Source: Pseudomonas allokribbensis (GTDB lineage: Bacteria; Pseudomonadota; Gammaproteobacteria; Pseudomonadales; Pseudomonadaceae). From it: a stretch of DNA of 64,000 bases. Positions 19,670 through 28,306 of this stretch are shown piece after piece. Both the position numbers and the translations under genes were made by a program. A model generated the notes under the pieces. The model saw only the letters and a list, made by a program, of their open reading frames with translations, made no database searches and had not been told where the DNA came from. Numbering within the stretch: the first letter of the stretch is position 1; each line of letters begins with the position of its first letter. The stretch spans positions 2,675,001 through 2,739,000 of the forward strand of contig NZ_CP062252.1 of the NCBI RefSeq assembly GCF_014863605.1, in the 5' to 3' direction.

Positions 19670-20539
19670 ATGGATCAGTTGGCACTCAAGGCAATCGAGC
19701 GCATCGCCGCAGAAAAGCGCGCACCGTATCAGCGCATCACGGTCGACCGGATCACGCCGATCATCGGTGCCGAAATCGGCGGCGTCGATCTTTCGCAACC
19801 GCTGAGCGACGATCAGCTCACGGAAATCCGCCGGGCCTTTCTGGAGAACCACGTGCTGGTGTTCCGCGATCAGCATCTGACGGTCGAGGAACACAAGGCG
19901 TTTGGCCGGCTGTTCGGCGAACTGCGGGCCTTGCCGGTGGAAGACATCGACGGCGATGACCCGGAACTGGTGGTGATCCGCGCCAATGCGCAATCGCGCT
20001 ACGTGGCCGGCGAGACCTGGCACACCGACGGCACGGCCGACCTGGCGCCGTCCATGGGTTCGATGTTGTACGTCAAGGAAACCCCGGCCATCGGCACCGG
20101 CGGCGATACGTTGTTCGCCAACATGCACCTGGCGATCGAAATGCTCTCGCCGACGATGCAGCAGTTTCTCGGCGAATTGACCGCGATTCACGACGGCGCA
20201 ATTCCGTGGAGGGGCTATGAGGCGCCGGCCAACCTGCCAAAAACCGAACACCCGGTGGTGGTTCGTCACCCGGAAACCGGGCGCAAGTCGCTGTTCGTCA
20301 ATTCCGGTTTCACATCGCACATCTTGCAGTTGTCCGGTGGCGAAAGTCAGGTGCTGTTGAACATGCTGTTCGACCTGGTGGCACGGGAGCCATCGCTCAG
20401 TTGCCGCGTTCGCTGGGCGCCGAACACGCTGGTGTTCTGGGACAACCGCTGCACCCAGCACCACGCGATCTGGGATTATTTCCCGCATTCGCGTTATGGC
20501 GAGCGGGTGACGATTCTCGGCACGCAGCCCAAGGCTTGA
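19670..20539 (+). CDS. TauD/TfdA-type Fe(II)/2-oxoglutarate dioxygenase
   Basis: 289 residues, the usual length for the family. The iron-binding triad is visible as H118-x-D120 (TWHTDGTADL) and a distal His at 264 in RCTQHH, near the 2-oxoglutarate-binding arginine. Enzymes of this type hydroxylate small molecules, and in NRPS clusters several act on carrier-bound amino acids. AGGTGAGG precedes the ATG. It is the last gene of the run, 15 bp after the MbtH gene, and an intrinsic terminator follows. Inference: it is a tailoring hydroxylase of the hybrid product, with Pro or the aliphatic residue as a possible target. A sulfonate-scavenging role as in true TauD is less likely, because no transport genes are adjacent. 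Confidence 0.9.
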   Translation: MDQLALKAIERIAAEKRAPYQRITVDRITPIIGAEIGGVDLSQPLSDDQLTEIRRAFLENHVLVFRDQHLTVEEHKAFGRLFGELRALPVEDIDGDDPELVVIRANAQSRYVAGETWHTDGTADLAPSMGSMLYVKETPAIGTGGDTLFANMHLAIEMLSPTMQQFLGELTAIHDGAIPWRGYEAPANLPKTEHPVVVRHPETGRKSLFVNSGFTSHILQLSGGESQVLLNMLFDLVAREPSLSCRVRWAPNTLVFWDNRCTQHHAIWDYFPHSRYGERVTILGTQPKA

Positions 20540-20546
20540 AAACATC

Positions 20547-20573
20547 AGAGGGAGCAATGCGCTCCCTCTTTTT
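20547..20573 (+). terminator. Intrinsic terminator closing cluster 1
   Basis: AGAGGGAGC (20547-20555) pairs perfectly with GCTCCCTCT (20561-20569) around a 5-base loop and runs into a T tract at 20569-20573. It lies 8 bases after the dioxygenase stop and directly before the convergent SGNH gene. Confidence 0.9.
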
Positions 20574-21263
20574 CTAAATGCCGCGACGAATCAGTTGCTC
20601 GACGATCAACTCACCGAATGCCAGATTGCCGTGCAGCGGGTCATCCACTTCGCAGAACGCCTCACGCTGAAAACCCTGCTCATCGTTCGCCGCCTCTCGC
20701 ACGTCGATCAGCTCGACGCCAAGCCCTTGCAGGCGTTCGATCAGCAATGCCTGCGCGGCCATGAATACGCGCGGGTCGGAGAGCTCCGGCACCCGTTGCG
20801 GCGGCAATACGGCGAACACCTTGAGGTTCAGCGCCACGGCCTGTTCATAGAAAGCCAGCGCAGGGCGGGACAGGGTGTCGATGACCGTCTCGAACAACGG
20901 CCCGGCGAGAAAACCGTCGTCGAACTCGCCGTGCGCATTCTGGTAGCAGGTCCAGTTCGGCGCAGTGGCGAGGTAGTGCAGGCTCAGGCCGAGGGTGCTC
21001 ACCAGCGGCACCTCGACCTTTGCCAGGTGCGGCACTTTCAGTGTGTCGAGGGCTTGGCGATACAGCCGGTCCATTTCCCCATCCCGAAAGACCACGTCAT
21101 TGCGCGCCAGGCTGAAGAAGTCGACGGCGAAGTCCCGACCGGTTCCCAGCGGACCGCCACCAAAAGACACCTCGCGGGCCTGCGCTGCCTTGCCGATGAC
21201 GCCGGCATGGGAGTCGCCCAGCAGCAGAAACCTAGGCGTAGTAATCGAGTACGGCGTCTTCAC
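20574..21263 (-). CDS. SGNH-hydrolase-like protein
   Basis: Chosen as 229 residues from a GTG at 21263, which has GAGGA 8 bases upstream and falls in the tail of the GSCFA gene (32 bp overlap). The frame is open further upstream, but the residues encoded there are Pro/Arg-rich and lie inside the GSCFA gene. Block I of the SGNH superfamily appears as LLLGDSH (residues 13-19) and the C-terminal D-x-x-H block as DDPLHGN near 207. The superfamily includes esterases and O-acetyl-modifying enzymes. The substrate is unknown. It follows a GSCFA-family gene, a related fold, so the pair may act on the same molecule. Confidence 0.75.
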   Translation of the reverse strand: MKTPYSITTPRFLLLGDSHAGVIGKAAQAREVSFGGGPLGTGRDFAVDFFSLARNDVVFRDGEMDRLYRQALDTLKVPHLAKVEVPLVSTLGLSLHYLATAPNWTCYQNAHGEFDDGFLAGPLFETVIDTLSRPALAFYEQAVALNLKVFAVLPPQRVPELSDPRVFMAAQALLIERLQGLGVELIDVREAANDEQGFQREAFCEVDDPLHGNLAFGELIVEQLIRRGI

Positions 21264-22272
21264 AGACAAGATCCTCGCTGGACACGCGGGTGGAAGGGGA
21301 GGTGGTCGGCGCCTGCACCGATTGAACCGCGTCGAGCCCGGCAAAGAACTGCTGCATCACGAACGCCACACCTTCTGGTGTGACTTCCCGTTGGTTGGGC
21401 TGGTAGAACGCACCCTTGAACGGCGTGCCGGTGATGATTTCGTAGGACGGGAAATAGTCGACGTCGGGCAGGTCTTCACACAACTGCCCGGCGACGGCGC
21501 GCAGGACCGATTTGGAATAGGTCGTCGAGCTCAGCACATGCTGGCCGGTGGCGGTTGCGGTCAAAGGCACCGGTGAAACGGTGAGCAGCAGGCGCAGTTG
21601 CGGGTTGATCGAACGCATCAACTCCAGCGCCCTGACCATGTCGCCATAGGTGTCCATGAAGCCGAAGTTGCAAAATTGATGGAGTTGCGGATCGAAGGTG
21701 CCGCGAACAGTGCCGGGGCACACGGGATACACCAAACCGGTCTGGCGATGTTGCCAGGCTTCGGTCAGGCCAAGGGTGAACACAAACACCTTGGCTTGGC
21801 GCAGCGCTTCGCGTATGGCGTCCAGGGTAGCCTCGCGCGACTCGAACAGGGCCTGCTCGCTGGCAAAACCGTCGGGCTCCACGGCTGGGCGGAAAGGGTC
21901 GAAGAAACGCCCGTCATGGGCCCAGGTTTCGCTCGGTGGCGAACTCACGCCCAGCGCCCATTCGAGCCATTGGCACAACATCGCCGGGGTATAAAGATTG
22001 CCGGTGCGGAACGAAAACACCCCGTAGTTGTGATCCTTCCAGTCCGCCTCGGGCAACGCGTCCGGGGCGGGTTCCGCATCCAGCCAGTTCATGCCGCGCG
22101 CAACCAGCGCGCGGCCGATGTGCTGGGCAAAACAGGAGCCGGCGGTGACGATGGCGTCCTTGTTGCCGATCTCGAATTGCGGTGTCCACAGCTCACCGAT
22201 GTCCAGCGCGGACTTGTCGGCCACAGCCGTACGCCAGAAGGAGCGGGGTGGCAGGCATTGATAGGGATTCAC
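21232..22272 (-). CDS. GSCFA-domain protein
   Basis: The family hallmark GSCFA appears at residues 45-49 of a 346-residue protein (AGSCFAQHIG), followed by the conserved Asn-Tyr region and FTLGLTEAW. GSCFA proteins are predicted SGNH/GDSL-like hydrolases whose substrates are largely unknown. The start is taken as GTG at 22272, because a perfect AAGGAGG lies 9 bases upstream (22282-22288). The next in-frame ATG upstream, at 22350, would overlap the GNAT gene and lacks such a site. It is the middle gene of a three-gene minus-strand run. Confidence 0.8.
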   Translation of the reverse strand: MNPYQCLPPRSFWRTAVADKSALDIGELWTPQFEIGNKDAIVTAGSCFAQHIGRALVARGMNWLDAEPAPDALPEADWKDHNYGVFSFRTGNLYTPAMLCQWLEWALGVSSPPSETWAHDGRFFDPFRPAVEPDGFASEQALFESREATLDAIREALRQAKVFVFTLGLTEAWQHRQTGLVYPVCPGTVRGTFDPQLHQFCNFGFMDTYGDMVRALELMRSINPQLRLLLTVSPVPLTATATGQHVLSSTTYSKSVLRAVAGQLCEDLPDVDYFPSYEIITGTPFKGAFYQPNQREVTPEGVAFVMQQFFAGLDAVQSVQAPTTSPSTRVSSEDLVCEDAVLDYYA

Positions 22273-22310
22273 GACGAAAGGCCTCCTTGGCGAGTCGTTG
22301 AGCGTAAGGC

Positions 22311-22826
22311 TCAGCGGATTTGATAGTGATAGATCAGATCGTCGAACCACCGATCACCGATCTGGTAGGCCTGCGGCACACGACGTGCGAACACAAAGCC
22401 GCATTTCTCCAGCACCTTGCAGGACGCGATATTACCGTCGGTCACGGTCGACTCCAACGAGTCCAGCCCGATGGATGCGGCATGGTCGATGATTGCCTGC
22501 CGCGACTCGGTACCAAAGCCTTTGCCCTGATGTTCCGGCAACAGCAGGCAACCCACCTCGGCATGCCCGGGCGAGAGAATGCGCAGCCCGGTCACGCCCA
22601 GCTCCTGGCCGCTGGCCCTGTCGGCCACCACCAGGCACAACCAGTGCTCCGATTGCGGCCCCCACGCCGGGAGCCGATGTTCGAAACCTTTGCGAACCTG
22701 CTCCTCGGCAATTTCGCCGAACACGTACTGCATGGTCTGCGGCTCGGAATGCAGCCTGAGGAACAGAGGCCAGTCGGACTCGAGCATCGTGCGCAGGTCC
22801 AGTCGATCCGTGGATAGCTCGAGCAT
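22311..22826 (-). CDS. GNAT acetyltransferase, RimJ/RimL-like
   Basis: 171 residues with the GNAT core: a LELSTDRLDLR N-terminus typical of the RimJ/RimL/SpeG group, the acetyl-CoA pyrophosphate loop LLPEHQGKGFGTE near 115, and NIASCKVLEKCGF near 147. It should transfer an acyl group from CoA to an amine. The target cannot be read; family members modify ribosomal proteins, polyamines or antibiotics. AAGGAG precedes the ATG. It is the first gene of the minus-strand run with the GSCFA and SGNH-like genes. Confidence 0.85.
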   Translation of the reverse strand: MLELSTDRLDLRTMLESDWPLFLRLHSEPQTMQYVFGEIAEEQVRKGFEHRLPAWGPQSEHWLCLVVADRASGQELGVTGLRILSPGHAEVGCLLLPEHQGKGFGTESRQAIIDHAASIGLDSLESTVTDGNIASCKVLEKCGFVFARRVPQAYQIGDRWFDDLIYHYQIR

Positions 22827-23263
22827 CCGCTGCTCCTTGCGAGGATGGAAAAGGGAGAGGGTTTTTTACTGGGTGTGGGGGGAAAGATCAATGCAAAAGC
22901 AGGCGTTTACGTAATGACGTTGTTCATGGAAATCCTTTCCGCAAAAACTCGGGTCTGACGACCTTCGAAGACGATTGATATCTTTTTGATATCAAAAGGC
23001 TACTTCAAATGGAGTGATTTTGGAAAGCCATCCCGGGTTTCGCAGACGGCGTCTTGTGCGCGCTGGGCCAGATGGCGTGCTTTATCCGCCACTACGGCCA
23101 GGCCTCGAAGGCGCCACTCGTGCGTGGAAATGGTTCCATGAAATAACCTGGAAGTGGATCTCGTGGAGGGGCCAATCAATCCCTAAGATTCTTCTGCAGC
23201 CTATGAAAACAACAGGTTTTTTCATTACTTCAGGAGGGTCTCCCGGAAGGGGGATTCATTGTC
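22827..23263. other. Intergenic region between GNAT and lipoprotein genes
   Basis: 437 bases without a convincing gene. It must hold the promoters of the divergent GNAT (minus) and lipoprotein (plus) genes. A perfect 14-base palindrome TTTTGATATCAAAA lies at 22984-22997 and could be an operator. I saw no RNA gene. Confidence 0.5.
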
Positions 23264-23527
23264 ATGACGCCAGCCAGCAGCTATCCACTCGCCTGGAAAC
23301 TCGCGGCCACCATTCTGTCGGTCGCCACGTTATCCGGCTGTGAGCCACCCACCCGGGCGGACTTCATCAAATATCCGACCTTGAGGCAAAAGTGGGCAAT
23401 GATCTGCGATGCGCGCAGTCATGCAGCGGAAATCAACGTGGAGGGGTGCAAGCATTGGCGCGACTGGCAAGCCGCCAGTCAACAACCGGTACTGGACAAT
23501 CTGATGAATCAGAATCTGGGTAAATGA
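23264..23527 (+). CDS. Small predicted lipoprotein
   Basis: 87 residues with a positively charged, hydrophobic N-terminus and a lipobox LSGC placing the lipidated Cys at 26. The mature part is about 60 residues and contains two further Cys (in MICDAR and EGCKHW), which could form a disulfide in the periplasm. GGGGGA lies upstream of the ATG, and a hairpin terminator follows at 23576. I do not recognise the family; it resembles the many short Pseudomonas lipoproteins of unknown role. Confidence 0.75.
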   Translation: MTPASSYPLAWKLAATILSVATLSGCEPPTRADFIKYPTLRQKWAMICDARSHAAEINVEGCKHWRDWQAASQQPVLDNLMNQNLGK

Positions 23528-23575
23528 ACGGTCGCGAAGCGATCTCGGCAACAGTCGGTTTTTGGGCAAACGGTC

Positions 23576-23606
23576 ATCCCGGGGCATTGAAGCGCCCGGG
23601 ATTTTC
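23576..23606 (+). terminator. Intrinsic terminator after lipoprotein gene
   Basis: ATCCCGGG (23576-23583) pairs with CCCGGGAT (23595-23602), followed by TTTT. It separates the lipoprotein gene from the convergent alcohol dehydrogenase gene. Confidence 0.7.
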
Positions 23607-23640
23607 GTCGTTACATTAACGCGCTCGTCGAGCCCGGCGC

Positions 23641-24690
23641 TCAGCCTGCCAACGTCGCGTTATCAATCACAAACCGATACTTCACATCACCCTTGAGCAT
23701 CCGCTCATAGGACTCATTGATCTGATCCGCGCGAATCAGTTCGATGTCGGACACGATGCCGTGCTCGGCGCAGAAATCCAGCATCTCCTGGGTCTCGGGA
23801 ATGCCGCCGATCATCGAGCCGGCGATGGTGCGGCGTTTCATGATCAGGTTGAACACGTTCGGCGATGGATGCGGCGAGGCGGGCGCGCCGACCAGTGTCA
23901 GGGCGCCGTCACGCTTGAGCAGCACCAGGAACGCATCGAGATCATGCGGGGCGGCGACGGTGTTGAGGATGAAGTCAAAGCTCTTGGTGTGCGCGGCCAT
24001 TTCTTCCGGGTTGCGCGACACCACCACTTCATCGGCGCCCAGTGCTTTCGCCGCTTCGCGCTTGGACTCGGAGGTGGTGAACGCCACGACGTGCGCACCC
24101 ATTGCGTGGGCCAGTTTGATGCCCATATGGCCCAGGCCGCCGATGCCGACTACGCCGATCTTCTTGCCCGGCCCGGCGTTCCACTGACGCAGCGGCGAGT
24201 AAGTGGTGATGCCCGCGCACAGCAGCGGTGCGACGGCGGCCAGTTGTGCTTCGGGGTGGCGGATGCGCAGCACGTAACGCTCATGCACCACGATGTTTTG
24301 CGAGTAGCCGCCGAGCGTCCAGCCGGGGGCGTCCGGGGTCGGGAAGTTGTAGGTGCCGATCATGCTGTCGCAGTAGTTTTCCAGGCCGGTTTCGCAGTCT
24401 TCACAGTGTTTGCAGCTGTCGACGATGCAACCGACGCCAACCAGATCGCCGACCTTGTATTCGGAAACATGGGCACCGACCGCCGAAACGCGGCCGACGA
24501 TTTCGTGTCCCGGTACGCAAGGGAATTGTGTGCCGGCCCACTCGGAGCGCACCTGGTGCAGGTCGGAATGGCAGATGCCGCAGAAAGCGATGTCGATCTG
24601 GACGTCATGGGCCGCAGGGGCGCGGCGATTGATCTGGATAGGCTCAAGGGGTTTGTCGCCCGCATGGGCACCGTAGGCTTGAACTAGCAT
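23641..24690 (-). CDS. Zinc-dependent NAD(P) alcohol dehydrogenase (YahK/CAD type)
   Basis: 349 residues from ATG 24690, chosen because GAGGA precedes it; the frame stays open for another 130 codons, but that part is low-complexity read-through. Catalytic zinc ligands are in CGICHSDLHQ and GHEIVGR. The structural zinc Cys cluster is C-x2-C-x2-C-x7-C in the SCKHCEDCETGLENYC segment. The Rossmann loop is GIGGLGHMG. These features fit the cinnamyl alcohol dehydrogenase/YahK group, which reduces aldehydes with NADPH. A LysR gene lies upstream on the same strand, 98 bp away. Confidence 0.93.
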   Translation of the reverse strand: MLVQAYGAHAGDKPLEPIQINRRAPAAHDVQIDIAFCGICHSDLHQVRSEWAGTQFPCVPGHEIVGRVSAVGAHVSEYKVGDLVGVGCIVDSCKHCEDCETGLENYCDSMIGTYNFPTPDAPGWTLGGYSQNIVVHERYVLRIRHPEAQLAAVAPLLCAGITTYSPLRQWNAGPGKKIGVVGIGGLGHMGIKLAHAMGAHVVAFTTSESKREAAKALGADEVVVSRNPEEMAAHTKSFDFILNTVAAPHDLDAFLVLLKRDGALTLVGAPASPHPSPNVFNLIMKRRTIAGSMIGGIPETQEMLDFCAEHGIVSDIELIRADQINESYERMLKGDVKYRFVIDNATLAG

Positions 24691-24788
24691 GGGAACGTCC
24701 TCGATGGATCTGTCGGACAGCCATCCTCCCGCTCCGAACCCGCATTCCGTTAGTGCATTTCTACTGAATTCTTGCCTGATCCTGTGCG

Positions 24789-25706
24789 TCAGCGCCGCGC
24801 TGAAAGCTGCTGGGGGGCCAGAAACGCATCGTGGAAGTAATTGCGCAAGGCCTGCATCGCCGGGCTGAATTCGCGCTCGCGGTGCCAGGCCAGGCCGACG
24901 CTCATCGGGGTCACCTTGTCGGTGATGGTCAGGGTCTCGATGCGCTTGCCTTCCAGCGACCAGGGACGGTGCACCAGGTCCGAGAGAATCGCCACGCCAC
25001 TGCCATTGGCGACCATGCTGCGTACGGCTTCTACAGAACTGGTACGCACCCGCACGTTGGGTTGTTGGCGGGCGTTTTCCCAATAGCGCATGGCACTTTG
25101 TTCCGCTTCATCCACGGTCAGCAGGATGTAGGGTTCCAGCGCGACATCCGCGAGGCTGACGGCCGAGCGCTCACAGAGTGGATGGTGGCTGGGCAGCCAT
25201 AGACGACGTTCGGAGTTGAACAGGGTTTCCGAAACGATGTCGGGGTGCGTGAGGTTCGCGGTAAGCACCACCGCCATATCGAATTTTCCTTCCAGCAATC
25301 CCTGTTCGATGGCCTGCCGTTCCTGCTCGTGGACTTCGATGGCGACGTCCGGGTGCCAGTGCTCCAGTCGTTGCAGATGATGTGGCAGAAAATAGCCGAT
25401 CACCGTGTAGCTCGCGGCCAGGCGAATCAGGCCGCTGGCGCGAATGTCGGGCAGCGGGCTGTTCAGCGCGTCGTCGACGCTGCGCAAAATCACGTAGGCG
25501 CGGTTCAGGAAGTGCCGGCCGGCATCCGTCAGGCTCATGCCTTGAGCCGAGCGCTGGAACAGCAACGTGCCGAGCATGCCTTCCAGTTCCTTGATCGCCG
25601 TGGTCACCGCCGACTGGGAAATATTCAAATGAATCGCTGCCTGGGATATCTGCCCGATCTCGGCGGTGGCAACGAAGTAGCGAATCTGACGCAAGGTCAA
25701 CGACAT
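24789..25706 (-). CDS. LysR-family regulator, divergent from pxp-type operon
   Basis: 305 residues with an N-terminal winged helix-turn-helix (LRQIRYFVATAEIGQISQ then SQSAVTTAIKELE) and a periplasmic-binding-like effector domain. LysR genes usually regulate the divergently transcribed neighbour, here the PxpA/biotin carboxylase/permease operon beginning at 25832. The 125 bp between them hold direct and inverted repeats next to its start. The alcohol dehydrogenase downstream is on the same strand and could share the transcript. Confidence 0.93.
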   Translation of the reverse strand: MSLTLRQIRYFVATAEIGQISQAAIHLNISQSAVTTAIKELEGMLGTLLFQRSAQGMSLTDAGRHFLNRAYVILRSVDDALNSPLPDIRASGLIRLAASYTVIGYFLPHHLQRLEHWHPDVAIEVHEQERQAIEQGLLEGKFDMAVVLTANLTHPDIVSETLFNSERRLWLPSHHPLCERSAVSLADVALEPYILLTVDEAEQSAMRYWENARQQPNVRVRTSSVEAVRSMVANGSGVAILSDLVHRPWSLEGKRIETLTITDKVTPMSVGLAWHREREFSPAMQALRNYFHDAFLAPQQLSARR

Positions 25707-25714
25707 GGGTGTTC

Positions 25715-25764
25715 CTGTTTTTCAGGTATCTGTTTTTCAGAAGATACCCTATCTGTTAATAGAT
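25715..25764. promoter_or_regulatory. Repeat-rich operator region between LysR and pxpA
   Basis: CTGTTTTTCAG occurs twice in direct repeat (25715-25725 and 25730-25740, 15 bp apart). An inverted repeat GGTATCT-N10-AGATACC spans 25725-25748, and ATCT-N6-AGAT spans 25751-25764. The position next to a LysR start and facing the operon suggests LysR binding sites; this is inference. Confidence 0.5.
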
Positions 25765-25831
25765 CTTCCCAAGGGGGTGGCGGGAATTTAACGTGGCCTG
25801 CATGAAGTCACAAGTGTCAGGAGCAAGGGTT

Positions 25832-26590
25832 ATGCAGGCAGTAGATTTCAACTCGGACATGGGCGAAGGCTTCGGCCCGTGGACCATCGGCGATGGTGTC
25901 GACGACGAACTGATGGCGTTTATCAGTTCCGCCAACATCGCTACCGGTTTCCATGCCGGCGATCCCGGCACCATGCGTCGCACTGTCGAGCTGGCCAAGC
26001 GTCTGAAGGTCGGCATCGGTGCTCATCCGGGGTTTCGCGATCTGGTGGGGTTCGGTCGCCGACACATCAATGCACCGGCTCAGGAGCTGGTCGACGACAT
26101 CCTTTATCAACTGGGCGCACTGCGTGAACTGGCGAGGGTGCAGGGCGCGGCGCTGCAACACATCAAGCCTCACGGCGCGCTGTACATGCATCTGGCCCGG
26201 GACGAAGAGGCAGCGCGTCTGCTGGTGGAAAACCTGCAACGGCTGGAGCCCGATCTGTTGCTGTATTGCATGCCCGATTCGGTTATCTGGCGTGTCGCCA
26301 AAGAGCTCGGCCAACCGGTTGTTCGCGAATTCTATGCAGACCGCGAATACGACTTGAGCGGCTCTATCGTCTTCACTCGCAATGTTCGCGCCTACGATCC
26401 GGGATTTGTCGCCGCCCGTGTGCTGCGCGCTTGCCAGGAGGGCGTAGTGCGTACGGTCGAGGGTGAGGATCTGGCGATCGAGTTCGACTCCATCTGTCTG
26501 CACAGCGATACGCCGGGGGCGCTGGCTCTGGTCGAAGCCACCCGCAATGCGCTCGATGCCGCCGGGATCGAAGTGCGCCGCCCCCGCTGA
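25832..26590 (+). CDS. pxpA: PxpA-type 5-oxoprolinase subunit A (LamB/YcsF family)
   Basis: 252 residues from ATG 25832, preceded by AGGAG; an in-frame ATG 13 codons upstream lacks a good site. Family motifs are [12 protein letters not shown], the ATGFHAGDP block, [13 protein letters not shown] and KPHGALYMH. In PxpABC, subunit A works with B and C in ATP-dependent hydrolysis of 5-oxoproline to glutamate. Here the operon also encodes a biotin carboxylase and a biotin carrier, so the complex may carboxylate its substrate before hydrolysis. The true substrate cannot be read from sequence. Confidence 0.9.
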   Translation: MQAVDFNSDMGEGFGPWTIGDGVDDELMAFISSANIATGFHAGDPGTMRRTVELAKRLKVGIGAHPGFRDLVGFGRRHINAPAQELVDDILYQLGALRELARVQGAALQHIKPHGALYMHLARDEEAARLLVENLQRLEPDLLLYCMPDSVIWRVAKELGQPVVREFYADREYDLSGSIVFTRNVRAYDPGFVAARVLRACQEGVVRTVEGEDLAIEFDSICLHSDTPGALALVEATRNALDAAGIEVRRPR

Positions 26591-26604
26591 ATAAAAACGA
26601 AACA

Positions 26605-26640
26605 CCCGGCACACAGACGCCGGGGGTCAAACATTTTTTT
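26605..26640 (+). terminator. Possible attenuator hairpin after pxpA
   Basis: CCCGGC (26605-26610) pairs with GCCGGG (26619-26624), and a run of seven T lies at 26634-26640. The T run starts about ten bases after the stem, so termination would be partial at best. It could lower expression of the downstream subunits. Confidence 0.4.
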
Positions 26641-26676
26641 GCCTGCCTTTCTACAACTATTCCAAGAGGAACAGAC

Positions 26677-26922
26677 ATGGCCGAACACTCTGTCATCACC
26701 CCGTTACCCGGGACTTTCTACCGAAAGGCCACGCCGGATTCGGCGAATTACGTCGAGGTCGGCGATCCAGTCAGCGCCGACACGGTGATTGGCCTGATCG
26801 AAGTCATGAAGCAGTTTTCCGAACTGACCGCCGGGACGGCGGGGCGCCTCAGTGCCTTCCAGGTTGAAGACGGTGATCCGGTGGAGCCGGGTCAGGTCGT
26901 CGCTACGCTTGATAGCGAGTGA
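26677..26922 (+). CDS. Biotin carboxyl carrier protein, small (AccB-like)
   Basis: 81 residues, essentially a bare biotinyl domain. The biotinylation motif reads EVMKQF with Lys45; the Met-Lys pair is the site modified by biotin ligase, and the spacing to the C-terminus (about 36 residues) is typical. It lacks the N-terminal extension of fatty-acid-synthesis AccB, which agrees with a dedicated partner for the adjacent biotin carboxylase. AAGAGGA precedes the ATG. Confidence 0.9.
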   Translation: MAEHSVITPLPGTFYRKATPDSANYVEVGDPVSADTVIGLIEVMKQFSELTAGTAGRLSAFQVEDGDPVEPGQVVATLDSE

Positions 26923-26932
26923 GGGCGTGAAC

Positions 26933-28306
26933 ATGACTCAACCTATACGTAAATTGCTGGTCGCCAACCGTGGCGAAATCGCCGTGCGGATTATCCGTGC
27001 CGCCAAGGCCCTGGGCATCCCCACAGTCGCCGCATGCAGCGAGGCAGATATCGACTCTCAGGCCGCGCGCCTGGCCGATGAGGTGCATCTTCTGGGGCCG
27101 GCCCGCGCCGATAAAAGCTACCTGAACATAGAGGCGTTGCTGGGTGCCCTGCAAGCGACGGGCGCCAATGCGGTTCACCCTGGATATGGTTTTCTGTCCG
27201 AGAACGCGGGGTTTGCCGAAGCCGTGATTGCCAGCGGCGCGATTTTCGTCGGCCCGGCCCCGGACACGATCCGGCGCATGGGTGACAAGGCCGAGGCGCG
27301 GCGTACTGCCCAGGCGGCAGGTGTTCCAGTGGTGCCGGGCTCGCCGGGCGAACTGTTTGATGTCGAGTCGGCGCTTCGGGCGGCTGAATCGGTCGGTTAC
27401 CCGTTGCTGATCAAAGCCTCGGCCGGCGGTGGCGGGCGGGGTATTCGTCTGGCAGAAAATGCCGCGCAATTGAGTGAAGAATTTCCCCGTTCGCAGCGCG
27501 AGGCACAGGCCGCTTTCGGTAACGGTGCGGTGTATCTGGAGCGCTTTATCGGCAAGGCCCGGCACATCGAAGTACAGGTTCTGGGCGACGGGAAAAACGC
27601 CGTGCACCTGTTTGAGCGTGAGTGTTCGCTACAGCGCCGGCGTCAGAAAATCTTTGAAGAAGCACCGTCGCCGGTACTCGACGCGCAGCAGCGGGAGACA
27701 CTCTGCGCCAGCGCTGTACGCCTGACCGAATCCCTTGGCTACAAAGGGGCGGGCACGCTGGAGTACCTGTATGACGACGTCTCCGGCGAGTTTTTCTTTA
27801 TCGAGATGAACACCCGAATTCAGGTGGAACACCCGGTCACCGAATTGGTCACCGGTATCGATCTGGTGCAGGCGATGCTGCGAATTGCCGGTGGTGAACC
27901 ACTGGGCCTGAAGCAGAGTGACATCCGTCTGAATGGCGCGGCCCTGCAAATGCGCTTGAATGCCGAAGACCCGGCGCGGGACTTTTTCCCCAGCCCCGGT
28001 CTGGTCGAATCGTTGATCTGGCCGCAAGGTGAAGGTGTTCGCGTGGACACCCACCTGTATGAAGGCTACCGGGTGCCACCGTACTATGACTCGCTGTTGG
28101 CCAAGCTCATTGTGCATGGGCCGGATCGCTCCACAGCCCTGGCGCGTGCCCGAACAGCGGTGGCGCAAACCTTGCTGACCGGCATGGCCAGCACCTTGTC
28201 GCTGCACGCTGAACTGCTGCAGCAACCGTGGTTGCAAACCGCCGACTTTCATACCGGGACGCTGGAAAACTGGCTGTCCGCACGCCGCAGCGGAGGTGAA
28301 GCATGA
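26933..28306 (+). CDS. Biotin carboxylase, AccC-like
   Basis: 457 residues from ATG 26933; an in-frame start 81 bases upstream lies inside the carrier gene and is rejected. An N-terminal LLVANRGEIAVRIIRAAK, the ATP-grasp glycine loop SAGGGGRGIR, and FFIEMNTRIQVEHPVTE identify the ATP-dependent carboxylation of biotin. It sits 10 bp after the carrier gene and overlaps pxpB by ATGA, so it belongs to this operon and not to fatty acid synthesis. It probably charges the carrier for a carboxyltransfer by the PxpB/PxpC pair. Confidence 0.93.
   Translation: MTQPIRKLLVANRGEIAVRIIRAAKALGIPTVAACSEADIDSQAARLADEVHLLGPARADKSYLNIEALLGALQATGANAVHPGYGFLSENAGFAEAVIASGAIFVGPAPDTIRRMGDKAEARRTAQAAGVPVVPGSPGELFDVESALRAAESVGYPLLIKASAGGGGRGIRLAENAAQLSEEFPRSQREAQAAFGNGAVYLERFIGKARHIEVQVLGDGKNAVHLFERECSLQRRRQKIFEEAPSPVLDAQQRETLCASAVRLTESLGYKGAGTLEYLYDDVSGEFFFIEMNTRIQVEHPVTELVTGIDLVQAMLRIAGGEPLGLKQSDIRLNGAALQMRLNAEDPARDFFPSPGLVESLIWPQGEGVRVDTHLYEGYRVPPYYDSLLAKLIVHGPDRSTALARARTAVAQTLLTGMASTLSLHAELLQQPWLQTADFHTGTLENWLSARRSGGEA

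Noticed and set aside
19670..20539. Taurine dioxygenase of sulfur metabolism (tauD)
   Set aside because: The fold is shared, but there are no tauABC genes, and the gene is 15 bp from an MbtH gene at the end of an NRPS run, so a tailoring role is preferred.
23014..23343. 109-codon plus-strand frame before the lipoprotein gene
   Set aside because: Trp/Arg-rich sequence with no recognisable pattern, and it overlaps the better supported lipoprotein gene in another frame.
24691..25083. N-terminal extension of the alcohol dehydrogenase
   Set aside because: The open frame upstream of 24690 has no family likeness and would run into the LysR gene; ATG 24690 has a good ribosome binding site and gives the normal family length.
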